Origin: Staphylococcus caprae
Lineage (GTDB): Bacteria; Bacillota; Bacilli; Staphylococcales; Staphylococcaceae
NCBI RefSeq assembly: GCF_002902725.1
Contig: NZ_PPRT01000043.1
Location: 1 to 64,000, forward strand
Reading direction: 5' to 3'
Length of the DNA: 64,000 nt
In this document: positions 53,667-63,724 of the stretch, piece by piece
Layout of the letters: each line of letters starts with the position of its first letter
How positions within the stretch are numbered: the stretch's first letter is position 1
Made by a program: the position numbers and the translations under genes
Notes under the pieces: model-generated
What the model saw: only the letters and a program-made list of their open reading frames with translations
Databases searched by the model: none
What the model was told of the DNA's origin: nothing

Positions 53667-54620
53667 TTGAAAAGAAAGGCAATCATCTGGATTACTTTAT
53701 CCATTATATTAATACTGAGTGGATGTAGTAAAAGTATGAATCATAAAAAAGACAATATTAGTAGTCAAAATAAAATGAAAATATACACAACTGTGTTTGC
53801 GTTTCAAAGTTTTACTCAACAAATTGGCGGGAAGTACGTAGATGTTGAATCTATCTATCCTCCAGGTGCAGATTTACATTCTTATGAACCAACGCAAAAA
53901 GATATGATTAATATTGCTAAAAGCGATTTGTTTATTTATTCAAATGATGACTTAGACCCAGTTTCTGCGAAAATCACCCAATCTATGGAAAATAAAAACA
54001 TGAAATTAGCTCTTGCAAATGGTTTGAAACAAAAAGACTTGATTCACTCTGATGATCATGATGAGGATTGGGGACATCAACACCATCATGAATCAAGTAA
54101 TGATCCTCATATATGGTTAGATCCTGTACTAGACCGCGTATTTGCAAAGGAAATCAAAGATAAATTAATTCAAAAAGACCCTAAACATAAGTCTTATTAT
54201 GAAGAAAACTACAAAAAGTTAGATAAAGAAATCAAAGATATTGATAATAAAATGAAAAGGATCACTAAAAATCCGAAACGTGATAAAGTAATCATTTCAC
54301 ATGACTCATTAGGTTATCTCGCACATCGATATCATTTTAAACAAGAAGGTGTGAATGGAATGAATGACGAGGAACCGAGTCAGAAGAAGATATTAAGCAT
54401 TGTGAAGGAGATTAAAAAGTCAAAATCTCCATATGTACTATATGAACAGAACATCACTTCTAAAATTACAGATGTGATTAAAAAGGAAACTGATACCCAA
54501 CCTTTAAGCTTTCATAATTTAGCAGTACTCACGAAAAAAGAACAAAATGATGACGCCATCACTTATCAATCATTAATGAAAAAAGATATCCAATCTCTAG
54601 AAAAAGCATTAAATCATTAA
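53667..54620 (+). CDS. Zinc-binding lipoprotein (ZnuA/AdcA-type)
   Basis: A 317-residue solute-binding lipoprotein of the metal cluster A-1 family. A signal peptide with lipobox LILSGC places the lipidated Cys at residue 20. Metal ligands are in DLHSYEPTQKD, DPHIWLDP, and SHDSLGYLAHRY, and the His-rich loop HSDDHDEDWGHQHHHE (about residues 130-145) is typical of zinc rather than manganese binders. It lacks the C-terminal ZinT domain of full AdcA. I start at TTG 53667 with GGGGGT six bases upstream; the open frame from GTG 53628 runs through the Zur-like box. No ABC permease or ATPase adjoins it, so it must use a distant partner. Confidence 0.9.
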   Translation: MKRKAIIWITLSIILILSGCSKSMNHKKDNISSQNKMKIYTTVFAFQSFTQQIGGKYVDVESIYPPGADLHSYEPTQKDMINIAKSDLFIYSNDDLDPVSAKITQSMENKNMKLALANGLKQKDLIHSDDHDEDWGHQHHHESSNDPHIWLDPVLDRVFAKEIKDKLIQKDPKHKSYYEENYKKLDKEIKDIDNKMKRITKNPKRDKVIISHDSLGYLAHRYHFKQEGVNGMNDEEPSQKKILSIVKEIKKSKSPYVLYEQNITSKITDVIKKETDTQPLSFHNLAVLTKKEQNDDAITYQSLMKKDIQSLEKALNH

Positions 54621-54627
54621 AAATACC

Positions 54628-54679
54628 TAGCATTACACATATACTTCAAATCGAAGTTCAATGTGTAATGCTTTTTTAT
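54628..54679 (+). terminator. Terminator of the zinc lipoprotein gene
   Basis: AGCATTACACAT (54629-54640) pairs perfectly with ATGTGTAATGCT (54661-54672), followed by TTTTT. Confidence 0.88.
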
Positions 54680-54736
54680 TTATCAATCAACAAGAGGAAA
54701 GATAAACATAAGTGGTAAATTATAATTTTCCCAAAT

Positions 54737-54771
54737 AAAATAGCCCCTCAAATTTAATTTAAAATGAGGGA
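54737..54771 (-). terminator. Terminator of the minus-strand aldehyde dehydrogenase gene
   Basis: On the minus strand CCCTCATTTTAAATT pairs with AATTTGAGGGG and is followed by CTATTTTATTT. Confidence 0.75.
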
Positions 54772-54797
54772 CCAATCATACGTTTCTGCTTTAATAT

Positions 54798-56225
54798 TTA
54801 TTTATAGCGCAAGTAGCTCACGGTAGTGTTGTAATATTCTTCGAAACCATGGATGCCGTCTGCACCACCTAAACCTGATTCACGCCAACCAGCATGATAG
54901 CCGTTAACAACTTCTTCTGCTTCACAATTTGCGTAAACTTCCCCGAATTTTAAACGCTCTGAAGCGGTCATCACTTCTTGTAAGTTTTCAGAGAAGATGT
55001 ATGAAGATAAACCAGCATTTGTATCATTAGCATCTTCAATGACTTGGTCAAAGTCTTCATAAGTGGCAATTGCTAATACAGGACCAAATATTTCCTCTTT
55101 AAATACGCTATCTTCAGTATTTACATGATCTAGGATCGTTGGTTCATAGAAGAAACCAGCACGGTCTAATTGATGACCACCCATGACTAATGTTGCGCCA
55201 TTATTCATAGCAGATTCTACTTTTTCATGAATACTATCCAGTTGTTTTTGGTTAATGATTGCGCCATAATCTGTATTTTCATCTAAAGGATCTCCGACAG
55301 TCAGTTGACCCATTTTGTCTTTTACCTTTTCTACAAATACATCATGGACATCTTTATGAACAAAGATACGTTCTGGACAAGTACACACTTGACCTGCATT
55401 ATTAATACGAGCAGTAACGATATAGTCAACAGCTTTGTCTAAATCAGCATGTGGTGTGACGAGTACAGGAGCATTACCACCTAATTCTAGATTTAATTTC
55501 TTAACTGTTTGTGCTGCATGCTCATAGACGGATTTACCTGCGCGCATACTACCCGTTAATGAAATAAGTTGGATATCCTTATGAGTTGCGAGTTGAGTGC
55601 CAACTGTTTCGCCAGTACCTGGAATAATTTGAATCAAACCAGCCGGAATCGTTGAAGCACGGAAGAGCTCAGCTAAACGTAATGTTAATAATGTAGTTTC
55701 TTCACTAGGTTTAATAACGACGGAACAGCCAGTCACGATAGCTGGAATAACTTTACGCATCAAGACCATAATCGGTGCATTCCAAGGCACAATCCCTGCT
55801 GTGACACCAATTGGTTTCTTAGTTAATTGAATGATTTCATTCTCTACACTATTTTGTAACACTTCGCCTTTGTTACTCATACTTAAACTTGTCATATAGT
55901 CGATAAATGTAATTGATTTATCAATTTCTCCATAAGCTTCGGCGAGTGTTTTTCCTTGTTCTTTCACATATAATTGTGCAATTTCATCACGGTTTTGTTC
56001 TAATAGAGGAATAAGTAATTTAACGTGTTCAGCACGAGTTGGTTGAGGGACACGTTCCCATTCGAGTTGTGCGTGTTTAGATTTTTCAATCGCTTCATTG
56101 ACTTCTTCTTCAGTCGCGAACGTAATTGTATCAAATTTTTCTCCTGTAGCAGGATTAATGACATCCATCGTTTCAGTTGATTTACTTTCGATAAATTCAT
56201 TGTTAATAAATAATTGATTTGTCAT
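54798..56225 (-). CDS. Aldehyde dehydrogenase (lactaldehyde-type)
   Basis: A 475-residue NAD(P)-dependent aldehyde dehydrogenase. VPWNAPIMVLMRKVIPAIVTG and LTGSMRAG bind the coenzyme; the general base Glu is in LNLELGGNAPVLV and the nucleophile Cys in NNAGQVCTCPERIF. GWRESGLGGADGIHGFEEY at the C-terminus is typical of lactaldehyde/glycolaldehyde dehydrogenases. It is therefore distinct from the AldA-type gene at 50644. I start at ATG 56225, with GGAGGTG seven bases upstream; ATG 56243 precedes that site. A near-perfect copy of the composite repeat lies beyond its start. Confidence 0.9.
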   Translation of the reverse strand: MTNQLFINNEFIESKSTETMDVINPATGEKFDTITFATEEEVNEAIEKSKHAQLEWERVPQPTRAEHVKLLIPLLEQNRDEIAQLYVKEQGKTLAEAYGEIDKSITFIDYMTSLSMSNKGEVLQNSVENEIIQLTKKPIGVTAGIVPWNAPIMVLMRKVIPAIVTGCSVVIKPSEETTLLTLRLAELFRASTIPAGLIQIIPGTGETVGTQLATHKDIQLISLTGSMRAGKSVYEHAAQTVKKLNLELGGNAPVLVTPHADLDKAVDYIVTARINNAGQVCTCPERIFVHKDVHDVFVEKVKDKMGQLTVGDPLDENTDYGAIINQKQLDSIHEKVESAMNNGATLVMGGHQLDRAGFFYEPTILDHVNTEDSVFKEEIFGPVLAIATYEDFDQVIEDANDTNAGLSSYIFSENLQEVMTASERLKFGEVYANCEAEEVVNGYHAGWRESGLGGADGIHGFEEYYNTTVSYLRYK

Positions 56226-56285
56226 TTGTGACACCTCCATCATTTATATTCCCGAAATTGATTATCCTAATTTTGAAAATAAAAA

Positions 56286-56508
56286 AGAGGTTGGGACATA
56301 ATCAATTGTCTCAACCTTCTTTAATATATTGGCAGTAGATGTCTGAATTGAAAGTGCGCTTATATCAAGCTTCTTTCAATCCTAGCCATCCTTGCCGGCG
56401 GGGCCCCAACATAGAGAATTTCTTAAAAAGAAATTCTACAAACAATGCAAGTTGGGAGAGAGACAACGAAAATAATTTTGATAAATTATATTTCTGTCTC
56501 ACTCCCTT
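56286..56508. repeat. Composite staphylococcal intergenic repeat, full-length copy 2
   Basis: It is nearly identical to 1734-1957, in the same orientation: opening hairpin GAGGTTGGGACATAATC, then AATTGTCTCAACC; a shared spacer TATTGGCAGTAGATGTCTGA; STAR core GCCGGCGGGGCCCC (56394-56406); small hairpin AGAATTTC/GAAATTCT (56415-56437); and end hairpin GGGAGAGAGACA (56454-56465) with TGTCTCACTCCC (56495-56506). The end hairpin adjoins the stop of the YkvI-like gene and may terminate it. Confidence 0.8.
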
Positions 56509-56512
56509 AAAT

Positions 56513-57562
56513 TTATTTTCTAAGAATACCTTTATAAATCACTGGGATAAGTAAGATAAAACCGAATAACCCCATAATAGGGAAAACTTTACCAATCAAT
56601 GAGATAAATCCGATAAATGTGCATATGAACGTAATGATAGACATCACAATGATTAAACTATAATAACGTTTCGTAAATGGTTGGCTAAAACGAGAAGCAA
56701 ATGCGTACATCAGGCCGACAACCGTATTGTAAATCACTAATACCATAATGACAGACATAATTGTGCCAATTGAAGGTGAGATTTGCTTCGCTAAGAGTAG
56801 CGATGGTAATGCTACATGTTTAATTTTATTAAATTCAGTGACTAGACCTAAATTGATCATTAATAATAAGAACGTAATGATGATACCGCCAATCAGACCG
56901 CCATAAATCGTCGACTTCTGGAACTTTAATTTGCCACCCATCACTGTTAAAAAGCTAAACGCAGCAGCAATTTGTAAGCTGGCGTAGTTAATCGCATCGA
57001 ACCACCAACCGGGTGAAATAGATTTATTATGATTGGAGTACTCATTTGCCGCAGTAAAATCCACGTGTCCTGTAATAAAATAATACATCGCAATCATGAC
57101 TACAATTGCAACTAGGAATGGCGTGACGCCTCCAAGTACTGCAATAAGTCGATCAAATTGTAAAAATAGAGTAAGCAAAATGAGCACGACGAGGATGAGA
57201 GAACTTAACCAGAATGGTATACCAAAACTTTCATTTATTGTTGAAGCACCACCTGCAGTCATAATGATAGCGAGTGAAAATAAAAACACAGTCAGTATGA
57301 TATCGAATAGTTTTGCAATGACTGGGTGTAAATAATAGCGGATGGATTCAGAATGATGCTGAGATTTAAGACGGTAGCCAGTGTTTAAAACAAATATTCC
57401 GCCTAAAGTCACAATCAGACCAGTAATCAATATTCCAGTAATACTATAAACGCCATGACTTGTAAAAAATTGAAATATTTCTTGTCCTGTCGCAAATCCT
57501 GCTCCAACCACCACGCCGACAAATGCAAATGCCACGATGATGGATTCTTTAACAGTATTCAT
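56513..57562 (-). CDS. YkvI-like membrane transporter
   Basis: A 349-residue polytopic membrane protein with about ten helices in the APC/LeuT-like style. SIIVAFAFVGVVVGAGFATGQE (here VVVGAGFATGQE, about residues 16-27) is the unwound first helix motif shared by YkvI and branched-chain carriers. LVIYNTVVGLMYAFASRF and FGFILLIPVIYKGIL end it. Substrate unknown; amino acid or cation-coupled transport is plausible. I start at ATG 57562 (MNTVKES); GAAGGGA lies about 12 bases upstream. TTG 57583 is an alternative that would place that site inside the gene. Confidence 0.83.
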   Translation of the reverse strand: MNTVKESIIVAFAFVGVVVGAGFATGQEIFQFFTSHGVYSITGILITGLIVTLGGIFVLNTGYRLKSQHHSESIRYYLHPVIAKLFDIILTVFLFSLAIIMTAGGASTINESFGIPFWLSSLILVVLILLTLFLQFDRLIAVLGGVTPFLVAIVVMIAMYYFITGHVDFTAANEYSNHNKSISPGWWFDAINYASLQIAAAFSFLTVMGGKLKFQKSTIYGGLIGGIIITFLLLMINLGLVTEFNKIKHVALPSLLLAKQISPSIGTIMSVIMVLVIYNTVVGLMYAFASRFSQPFTKRYYSLIIVMSIITFICTFIGFISLIGKVFPIMGLFGFILLIPVIYKGILRK

Positions 57563-57918
57563 TAAACATGCATATCCCTTCAAAATTGATATATTCTATA
57601 TGTATTCTTTTCTTTTAAAAAGTTTAAAAATCACATTCATCTATTGTAGATGATAAAGATAAAAAAATAAACAGTAAAGTTCATCACATATGTACGATTG
57701 TCTAAATGTGACGTACGGTTATTTGTGTTTCATGTATAATTGATGTGTATCACTCGTTTGAAATTTTAAATTATGTTAAGTTTAATTTTGTACTGTTGAA
57801 TTAAAGATATAAATTTACAAAAGTTTTAAGCAAATGGTAATGCATGAGTCCACCATTTTTGATAGTATTAGGCAATATTGAATATAGAATACAAGTAAAA
57901 ATATAAGAAGGTGTTTGT
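57563..57918. other. Divergent intergenic region
   Basis: About 355 AT-rich bases between two divergent membrane transporter genes. I see no supported gene. TATAAT at 57735-57740 is a possible -10 box without a matching -35. Nothing else is clear. Confidence 0.5.
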
Positions 57919-59706
57919 ATGTCATTGAATTTACCCATTATGCTAACGATTGTTTTATTCTTAGCATTAGGGATTTTCAGTCAATGGTTAGCTGACAGAA
58001 TTAAATGGCCTTCCATTGTAGTTATGGCAATTGTTGGATTGTTAGTCGGTCCAATTCTGGGATTGACTAATCCTAAGGAAGCGCTTGGTTCAGACGTGTT
58101 TAGTCCGATTGTTTCTTTAGCCGTCGCAATTATACTATTCGAAGGTAGTAGTAATTTGGACTTTAGGGAACTGAAGGGCATCTCCAAAGCAGTCATTCGA
58201 ATCATTACAGTTGGTGCAATTATCGCATGGATATTAGGCGCTATTGCGTTACATACCATTCTCAATTTCCCATTATCCGTATCATTTGTGATGGGGGGAC
58301 TCTTTTTAATTACAGGTCCAACCGTGATTCAACCTTTACTCAAGCAGGCGAAAGTGAAGAAGAATGTCGATTCCATATTACGATGGGAGAGTATCATCCT
58401 AGACCCAATCGGTCCAATGCTTGCGTTAACGGCGTTTTATGTCTTTCAAATTCTCGAACAAGGTATTAGTTTCGTCGTTATTCTACTCTTTGTTCTGAAA
58501 ATGATAGCCGTCGTCGTAATCGGCTTTGGCGCATCATACTTATTCAACTGGTTTATCCGTCGCGATATGATTCCACAAAGTTTGATGCCTCCGATTCAAC
58601 TCATATTTATTCTATTAACATTTAGTATTTGTGATGAAATACTTTCTGAATCGGGTCTATTAGCAGTAACAATCTTTGGATTAAATATGGCGCGTAAGAA
58701 ACGTCATGATTTAATTTTCAAAGAATCTGACCATTTTATCGATAATGCGTCATCGATTTTAGTCAGTACAGTCTTTATTTTAATTACATCTTCACTTTCA
58801 AAAGATGTATTATTAAACGTATTATCATGGCAATTAATTATTTTCTGTTTAGTCATGATTGTATTAGTTAGACCGATTTCAGTACTATTTTCAACGTTTA
58901 GAACTGAAATTTCTAAAAAAGAACGTGCCATTGTCGCAATGATGGCGCCAAGAGGGATTGTGGTTCTTACCGTAGCGCAATTCTTCTCAAGTTTATTTAT
59001 GGACGATAAAGTAGACATGGCGAAGTATATAACGCCAGTAACGTTCGGATTGGTCTTTATTACTGTGGTGATTTACGGATTTAGCTTTACACCGCTAAGT
59101 AAATTATTTGGTGTTGCGAGTAATGAACCACCGGGTGTTATCATTGTGGGTGAAAGTGAGTTTTCATTCCATTTAGGAGTGAATTTAAGAGATCATGGAA
59201 TTCCTGTCATGATGTTTAATCTATTTGAAAATACTTCTGAAAAAGCACATGAAGCGGGGTTTGAAGTCTTTAAAGGTAATTTATTATCAAGTAATGATCG
59301 TATTTACTCTGACTTACTTCGCTATAACAAATGTATCTTGATGACGCAGTCGTTCATTTTCAATAGTTTGGCATTTAATGAACTGGTACCGGAGTTTGGT
59401 TTGAGTAATGTAGATATGATGCCTGTTTCTTTCAATGATGAGCAGGCGAGAAATAACTTGAGTGGACCGATTCGTAATCATATTTTATTTGATGAAAATC
59501 ATAGCCCACGATGGTTTAATAACTATATTACGCAGCATAATATCGTGGAAGTGCCAGCAGAAGAATATCATGAGCTGACTGACAATGACATGTTAATTTA
59601 TTATATTAATGATGATAAAGAAGTGACGTTTAAACGTAGTAGTAGAGAATTACCGCAACATGATACAGGTGTATACGGCATCTTAAGAAATGCTTATCAT
59701 GCGTAA
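57919..59706 (+). CDS. Na+/H+ antiporter-like CPA1 protein with C-terminal TrkA-like domain
   Basis: A 595-residue protein. Residues about 1-395 form a 12-helix sodium/hydrogen exchanger domain with LADRIKWPSIVVMAIVGLLVG, AIILFEGSSNLDFRELK, and FLITGPTVIQPLLK (the usual TGPTV unwound site). MMAPRGIVVLTVAQFF carries the conserved Arg. The C-terminal 200 residues begin GVIIVGESEFSFHLGVNLRDHG, a nucleotide-binding RCK/TrkA-N-like fold that may sense NAD(H) or nucleotides. It likely exports Na+ or K+ in exchange for protons in pH and salt balance. AAGAAGGTG precedes the ATG. Confidence 0.88.
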   Translation: MSLNLPIMLTIVLFLALGIFSQWLADRIKWPSIVVMAIVGLLVGPILGLTNPKEALGSDVFSPIVSLAVAIILFEGSSNLDFRELKGISKAVIRIITVGAIIAWILGAIALHTILNFPLSVSFVMGGLFLITGPTVIQPLLKQAKVKKNVDSILRWESIILDPIGPMLALTAFYVFQILEQGISFVVILLFVLKMIAVVVIGFGASYLFNWFIRRDMIPQSLMPPIQLIFILLTFSICDEILSESGLLAVTIFGLNMARKKRHDLIFKESDHFIDNASSILVSTVFILITSSLSKDVLLNVLSWQLIIFCLVMIVLVRPISVLFSTFRTEISKKERAIVAMMAPRGIVVLTVAQFFSSLFMDDKVDMAKYITPVTFGLVFITVVIYGFSFTPLSKLFGVASNEPPGVIIVGESEFSFHLGVNLRDHGIPVMMFNLFENTSEKAHEAGFEVFKGNLLSSNDRIYSDLLRYNKCILMTQSFIFNSLAFNELVPEFGLSNVDMMPVSFNDEQARNNLSGPIRNHILFDENHSPRWFNNYITQHNIVEVPAEEYHELTDNDMLIYYINDDKEVTFKRSSRELPQHDTGVYGILRNAYHA

Positions 59707-59726
59707 ACGTTATTAAATATGAATAT

Positions 59727-59784
59727 AAAAAAGGTCATCTGCTTTCTGTGAAGTGTATCCACAGAAAGTGTGATGACCTTTTTA
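59727..59784. terminator. Strong terminator after the antiporter gene
   Basis: AAAAAGGTCATC pairs with GATGACCTTTTT and the inner CTTTCTGTG pairs with CACAGAAAG, making a long cruciform-like stem across 59728-59782. Confidence 0.9.
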
Positions 59785-59822
59785 ACATTTAGAAGGATTA
59801 CAATGAACTTTGCCCATTGCAT

Positions 59823-59858
59823 AAGAAATACTAAGCGCTAAAACGCAAAGTATTTCTT
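59823..59858. terminator. Inverted repeat at the end of fbp
   Basis: AAGAAATACT (59823-59832) pairs with AGTATTTCTT (59851 region), with inner GCG/CGC. It overlaps the fbp stop. On the minus strand no T run follows, so it may stabilise the mRNA end rather than terminate. Confidence 0.5.
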
Positions 59859-61821
59859 ATTTCAAGTATCTGTCGTGCATTAATATTTTTAAGATATCAA
59901 TTTGGTCTTGTAATTCTTTACCGACATTGGTGTCTCTGATTTTCTTACGTTGAAGTTCTTCGTCTACCACACGTTTCACTGATAATTCATCAGTACCGTC
60001 TGACAAGACCTTTTCCTTAGTATTAAATTCCTGATGTGCCACCAATTGCATTCCGAAAGAATTATATAGCAATGTATAACCAGCAATACCAGTTGTAGAT
60101 TGATAGGCTTTAGAGAAACCACCATCAATGACTAACATCTTACCATCAGCTTTGATAGGATCTTCGCCATCGATTTCTTTCACAGGCGTATGCCCATTAA
60201 TAATGCGACCTTCATCAGGATTCAAGCCAAAGTCTTTAAGCATCTTACGAATCATATCAACATCTTCACGTAAATGATAATAAGGATTCTTTTCCTCTTT
60301 ATGAGACGCTTTATCTTCAATAAAGTAACGTTCAAACGTTGTCATTGCACGCTTACCAAAGAGGGAAGAGTATTTACCTGTCCATAAATACCACACTAAA
60401 TCAGTAGAAATATCGTCTGTGATATCTTTATGATCAAAAGCCTTACGCACATGATATTCAAAGACATCTAATAATTCACGACCACTTAATTCTTCACCCT
60501 CGATTTCGAAAGCTTCCATCTCTCCATTTTCATCAACTGGAATACAACCATGAATCAGTAGATTTCCGTTATATGGAAGGTATAGTTTACCTTCACGCAT
60601 TAAGAATGACATATGACGTCTCAATTTCTCAGATTGTTGGAAAGAAAGGAGTAACTTATCGACTACTTCCTCTTCCTCTGGTAAAAGTTTTGCAGGGTCA
60701 TTAGGATCTACAGTTTGGAAACATGTGTCCTTAAGAGGGTATGTTTTACCGTAAACTGTAATTTCATTTTTATCATAATCAATTTTTTCTAATACTAAAC
60801 GTTCTTCCATTTCGAAAGAAGGACGACGCTTAATAATAGGCATTTCAAGCTTGAATTGAATCATGGCAATCGCTTGATGAATCTTAGTGATTTGGCTTTT
60901 CTCACGTTTCGTTAAGCTTGCTTCTTTATCAGGACGTTTCTTAGGTTTAAAAGCAGAGTTCTCAGCGTCGTAATACTTTTCAGCCAAAGTAAGTAGAGGA
61001 CGTAAGTTAATGCCATAAGCATCTTCAATAATATCTAAGTTATCATAACGTGCACAGATACGAAGAAGATTAGCTAGACATACTTTAGAACCAGCATAAG
61101 CGCCTATCCATAGTACATCGTGGTTGCCCCACTGAATATCGACTGAGTGATAGTTAATAAGTGTGTCCATAATCTTATCTGGCTTAGGACCACGATCGTA
61201 AATATCGCCAACAACATGAAGATGGTCGACGACAAGACGTTGAACCGTATATGATAATCCGATAATGAGGTCGTCTGATTGCTCTAATTCAATAATTTGG
61301 TTAACGAGTGTCTCATAATAAGGCTTCTTATTGTGGAATTCGTTACTTTTATAAAGTAATTCTTCAATAATATATACGAATTGTTCTGGTAAGGCCTTAC
61401 GTAATTTCGAACGAGTATATTTAGATGAACAATATGTAATTAATTCAATGAGAAGTTCGATTGTTGTGATATACCATACATTTAGTTTACCAATTGAATC
61501 AAAATTGTTTTTTACTAATTTTAATTTTTCTTCTGGATAATATACTAAGGCTGCTAAGTCATTAATTTCTTGTTGAGATAATTTATCTTCGAAGATGTCA
61601 TTAATTTTGGCTCTCACGTTTCCTGAACCATTACGTAAAACGTGTTGGAAAGATTCATATTCACCATGAAGGTCGCTGACAAAATGTTCGGTTCCTTTTG
61701 GTAATTCTAAAATGGATTCTAAATTAATGATTTCCGTCGCTAATTTCTCAGCACTATCAAACTTTTGAGAGAGTAAATCTAAATATTTTTGTTTCATTTC
61801 ACTTTCAGTAATAGGAGTCAT
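59857..61821 (-). CDS. fbp: Fructose-1,6-bisphosphatase class III
   Basis: A 654-residue gluconeogenic enzyme that removes the 1-phosphate of fructose 1,6-bisphosphate. It belongs to the Firmicute class III of metallophosphoesterases. Metal-binding motifs are [12 protein letters not shown] (about residues 46-57), [15 protein letters not shown] (about 203-217), [16 protein letters not shown] (about 229-244), LIHGCIP and INGHTPVKE (about 567-575). [11 protein letters not shown] follows. The length equals other staphylococcal Fbp proteins. AGAGGTGA lies before the ATG at 61821. It is monocistronic. Confidence 0.96.
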   Translation of the reverse strand: MTPITESEMKQKYLDLLSQKFDSAEKLATEIINLESILELPKGTEHFVSDLHGEYESFQHVLRNGSGNVRAKINDIFEDKLSQQEINDLAALVYYPEEKLKLVKNNFDSIGKLNVWYITTIELLIELITYCSSKYTRSKLRKALPEQFVYIIEELLYKSNEFHNKKPYYETLVNQIIELEQSDDLIIGLSYTVQRLVVDHLHVVGDIYDRGPKPDKIMDTLINYHSVDIQWGNHDVLWIGAYAGSKVCLANLLRICARYDNLDIIEDAYGINLRPLLTLAEKYYDAENSAFKPKKRPDKEASLTKREKSQITKIHQAIAMIQFKLEMPIIKRRPSFEMEERLVLEKIDYDKNEITVYGKTYPLKDTCFQTVDPNDPAKLLPEEEEVVDKLLLSFQQSEKLRRHMSFLMREGKLYLPYNGNLLIHGCIPVDENGEMEAFEIEGEELSGRELLDVFEYHVRKAFDHKDITDDISTDLVWYLWTGKYSSLFGKRAMTTFERYFIEDKASHKEEKNPYYHLREDVDMIRKMLKDFGLNPDEGRIINGHTPVKEIDGEDPIKADGKMLVIDGGFSKAYQSTTGIAGYTLLYNSFGMQLVAHQEFNTKEKVLSDGTDELSVKRVVDEELQRKKIRDTNVGKELQDQIDILKILMHDRYLK

Positions 61822-61940
61822 GCTTAGTCACCTCTATTTAATATTTCCACCACTTATGCATTTAATAATGCGCTTACATAAATTATCTTTAAAATACGCT
61901 ACTTTTTCAATGAATGCGTCCTAAGAATTTAAATTCATAC

Positions 61941-61990
61941 TAAAAAAGCTGAGCGAACCGATTAAAATAGTAATGGCATACTCAGCTTGA
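61941..61990 (-). terminator. Terminator of the DedA gene
   Basis: AAGCTGAG (61946-61953) pairs with CTCAGCTT (61981-61988). On the minus strand it is followed by TTTTTTAG. Confidence 0.75.
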
Positions 61991-61993
61991 GTT

Positions 61994-62608
61994 TTATTTA
62001 ACGTTTTTGCGACGCTTCATGAAGTAACGTATGACGAAATAGATAATTGCGATAATAATGATGACATACATAATACGTGAATATGTGTGAATGCCATTCA
62101 TTAGTGCACTGAAGCTATCACTTAATACTCGTCCAAGTAAGATGAGTGCGAAGTTCCAAATGGTCGTACCGAGTAATGAAAGAATAGTAAATTGTACCAC
62201 ATTCATGCGGTTGATACCGGCTGGAATAGTGATCAGTACACGTAATACTGGAACGAAACGACATAGGAACACGGCCCATGCACCATATTTTTTAAACCAG
62301 TCGTTCGCACGCTTTAAATCTTTACTTTTTAATTTCATCCATTTTCCGTGGCGATCAACAAAGCGATATAATCTTTCTTCAGATATTAAGCGACAAATAT
62401 AATATAAAATCAATAGACCGATAAACGAAGCAATCGTAGCGATAATTAATAACGTCCAAATAGATAAATGCGACTTCACGGACAATAATCCAGCAAACGT
62501 TAAGATAATCTCAGAAGGAACAACAGGTAAAACGTTCTCTAATAAGATTAAAATAAATATTGCCATATAGCCCCATTTACTAATAAAATCTGTAATAATA
62601 TGTTCCAT
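61994..62608 (-). CDS. DedA-family membrane protein
   Basis: A 204-residue membrane protein of the DedA/SNARE-associated (VTT) superfamily, with about five membrane or re-entrant segments. ENVLPVVPSEIILTFAGLLS (about residues 24-43) and FLCRFVPVLRVLITIPAGINRM (here FLCRFVPVLRVLI, about 114-126) contain the conserved acidic and arginine residues. Members of this superfamily move polyprenyl phosphate carriers or phospholipids across the membrane; which activity applies here is not known. AAAGGAG precedes the ATG at 62608. Confidence 0.9.
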   Translation of the reverse strand: MEHIITDFISKWGYMAIFILILLENVLPVVPSEIILTFAGLLSVKSHLSIWTLLIIATIASFIGLLILYYICRLISEERLYRFVDRHGKWMKLKSKDLKRANDWFKKYGAWAVFLCRFVPVLRVLITIPAGINRMNVVQFTILSLLGTTIWNFALILLGRVLSDSFSALMNGIHTYSRIMYVIIIIAIIYFVIRYFMKRRKNVK

Positions 62609-62725
62609 GTAAAATTTGTTTCTCCTTTAAATCAAGCAATGGTCGAGCATCGTTTGTTTATTATAACCAATATTAACAGTAAATGCTTAAAATTAATAAC
62701 GAAGATACATCAAATTCTAATGAAA

Positions 62726-63724
62726 CTAACGTATTGATTTTAATAATGTATGATAAATACCTTGTGCTTCTTCATCACTTTGGATGCCGTAAGCATTCAT
62801 ACGGCCATCTTTAAATAACGTAAATTCGTAATTTTCGTATTGGATGAGTTTCGCGAATGAAGTTGATTTAATAACATTTCCTGGGAAATGATTAGCATAG
62901 TCGAAAGCGTGTTTCGGTAATCTAAATAGAAACGTTTGGCCACACATAGATTCGATTTGATTATCCTTTTTCAAGTTGAGTAGGTCATATTCTTGATTTT
63001 CACACACCGGGCAGTCTTTATTTTTCAGAATATCTATGTTCATCGCCTTATAGTTTATATCAAACGCATCAACTGTAATTAATTGTTTGGAAAAGCCTTT
63101 TCCAGCAAGATAGCGAATTGCTTCAGCGACTTCATAACTCGCTACGATTGAAATAATAGGAGGAAGTACACCATTGATAGCGCAACTTTCTCCTGTTTCA
63201 GGCATCGTTTGCATGAGACATTTCAAACAAGGGCCTTGATGATCAATACCATAAATCGTTCCTTTACTACCTACAGCTGCACCGTAGACCCACGGAATTT
63301 GATACTTATGACACACTTCATTAATTAAAAAGCGAACTTTAAAGTTATCCATACCATCGATAATCATGTCAGGTTGCACTTCATTTATAATATCTTCAAT
63401 ATTTGATGAATTTACCTCAACATCGTAAGTAGATATAACAATATTTGAATTAATTTTATTTATTTTTTCTTTCACAGCTTGGACTTTAGAAGTGAGGTGA
63501 TACGCATCTTCTTCATCATAAAGTGTCTGACGATGTAAATTTGAAATCTCTACGATATCCATATCAATAATGGCAATATGGTTGGCACCCATACGTGCAA
63601 GTTGATTGATAATATGAGTGCCTAACGCTCCAGCACCAAAGACTAGGATGTGAGCGTTAGATAATTTTGTTTGTCCGTCTTCGCCAAACGGTTGAAAGCG
63701 TGTTTGTCGATCATAACGTGACAT
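62726..63724 (-). CDS. thiF: ThiF/MoeB-type sulfur-carrier adenylyltransferase
   Basis: A 332-residue E1-like enzyme. The Rossmann ATP site reads VFGAGALGTHIINQLARMGA (about residues 30-49), then IIDMDIVEISNLHRQTLYDEED. MIIDGMDNFKVRFLINEV follows. Zinc is held by CLKC (GPCLKCLMQ) and CPVCENQ. The C-terminal ~70 residues (SMCGQTFLFRLPKHAFDYA) form an extra domain seen in Firmicute MoeB/ThiF proteins. It adenylates the C-terminus of a ThiS-like sulfur carrier. The ATG overlaps the thiG stop by one base (TAATG), so thiazole synthesis is its likely pathway. No terminator is evident after it. Confidence 0.88.
   Translation of the reverse strand: MSRYDRQTRFQPFGEDGQTKLSNAHILVFGAGALGTHIINQLARMGANHIAIIDMDIVEISNLHRQTLYDEEDAYHLTSKVQAVKEKINKINSNIVISTYDVEVNSSNIEDIINEVQPDMIIDGMDNFKVRFLINEVCHKYQIPWVYGAAVGSKGTIYGIDHQGPCLKCLMQTMPETGESCAINGVLPPIISIVASYEVAEAIRYLAGKGFSKQLITVDAFDINYKAMNIDILKNKDCPVCENQEYDLLNLKKDNQIESMCGQTFLFRLPKHAFDYANHFPGNVIKSTSFAKLIQYENYEFTLFKDGRMNAYGIQSDEEAQGIYHTLLKSIR

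Noticed and set aside
56339-56554. Open frame of 71 codons across the second repeat copy
   Set aside because: It lies wholly in the repeat, overlaps the end of the YkvI-like gene, lacks a ribosome binding site and reads low-complexity sequence. The same repeat at 1734 has no such frame of this extent.
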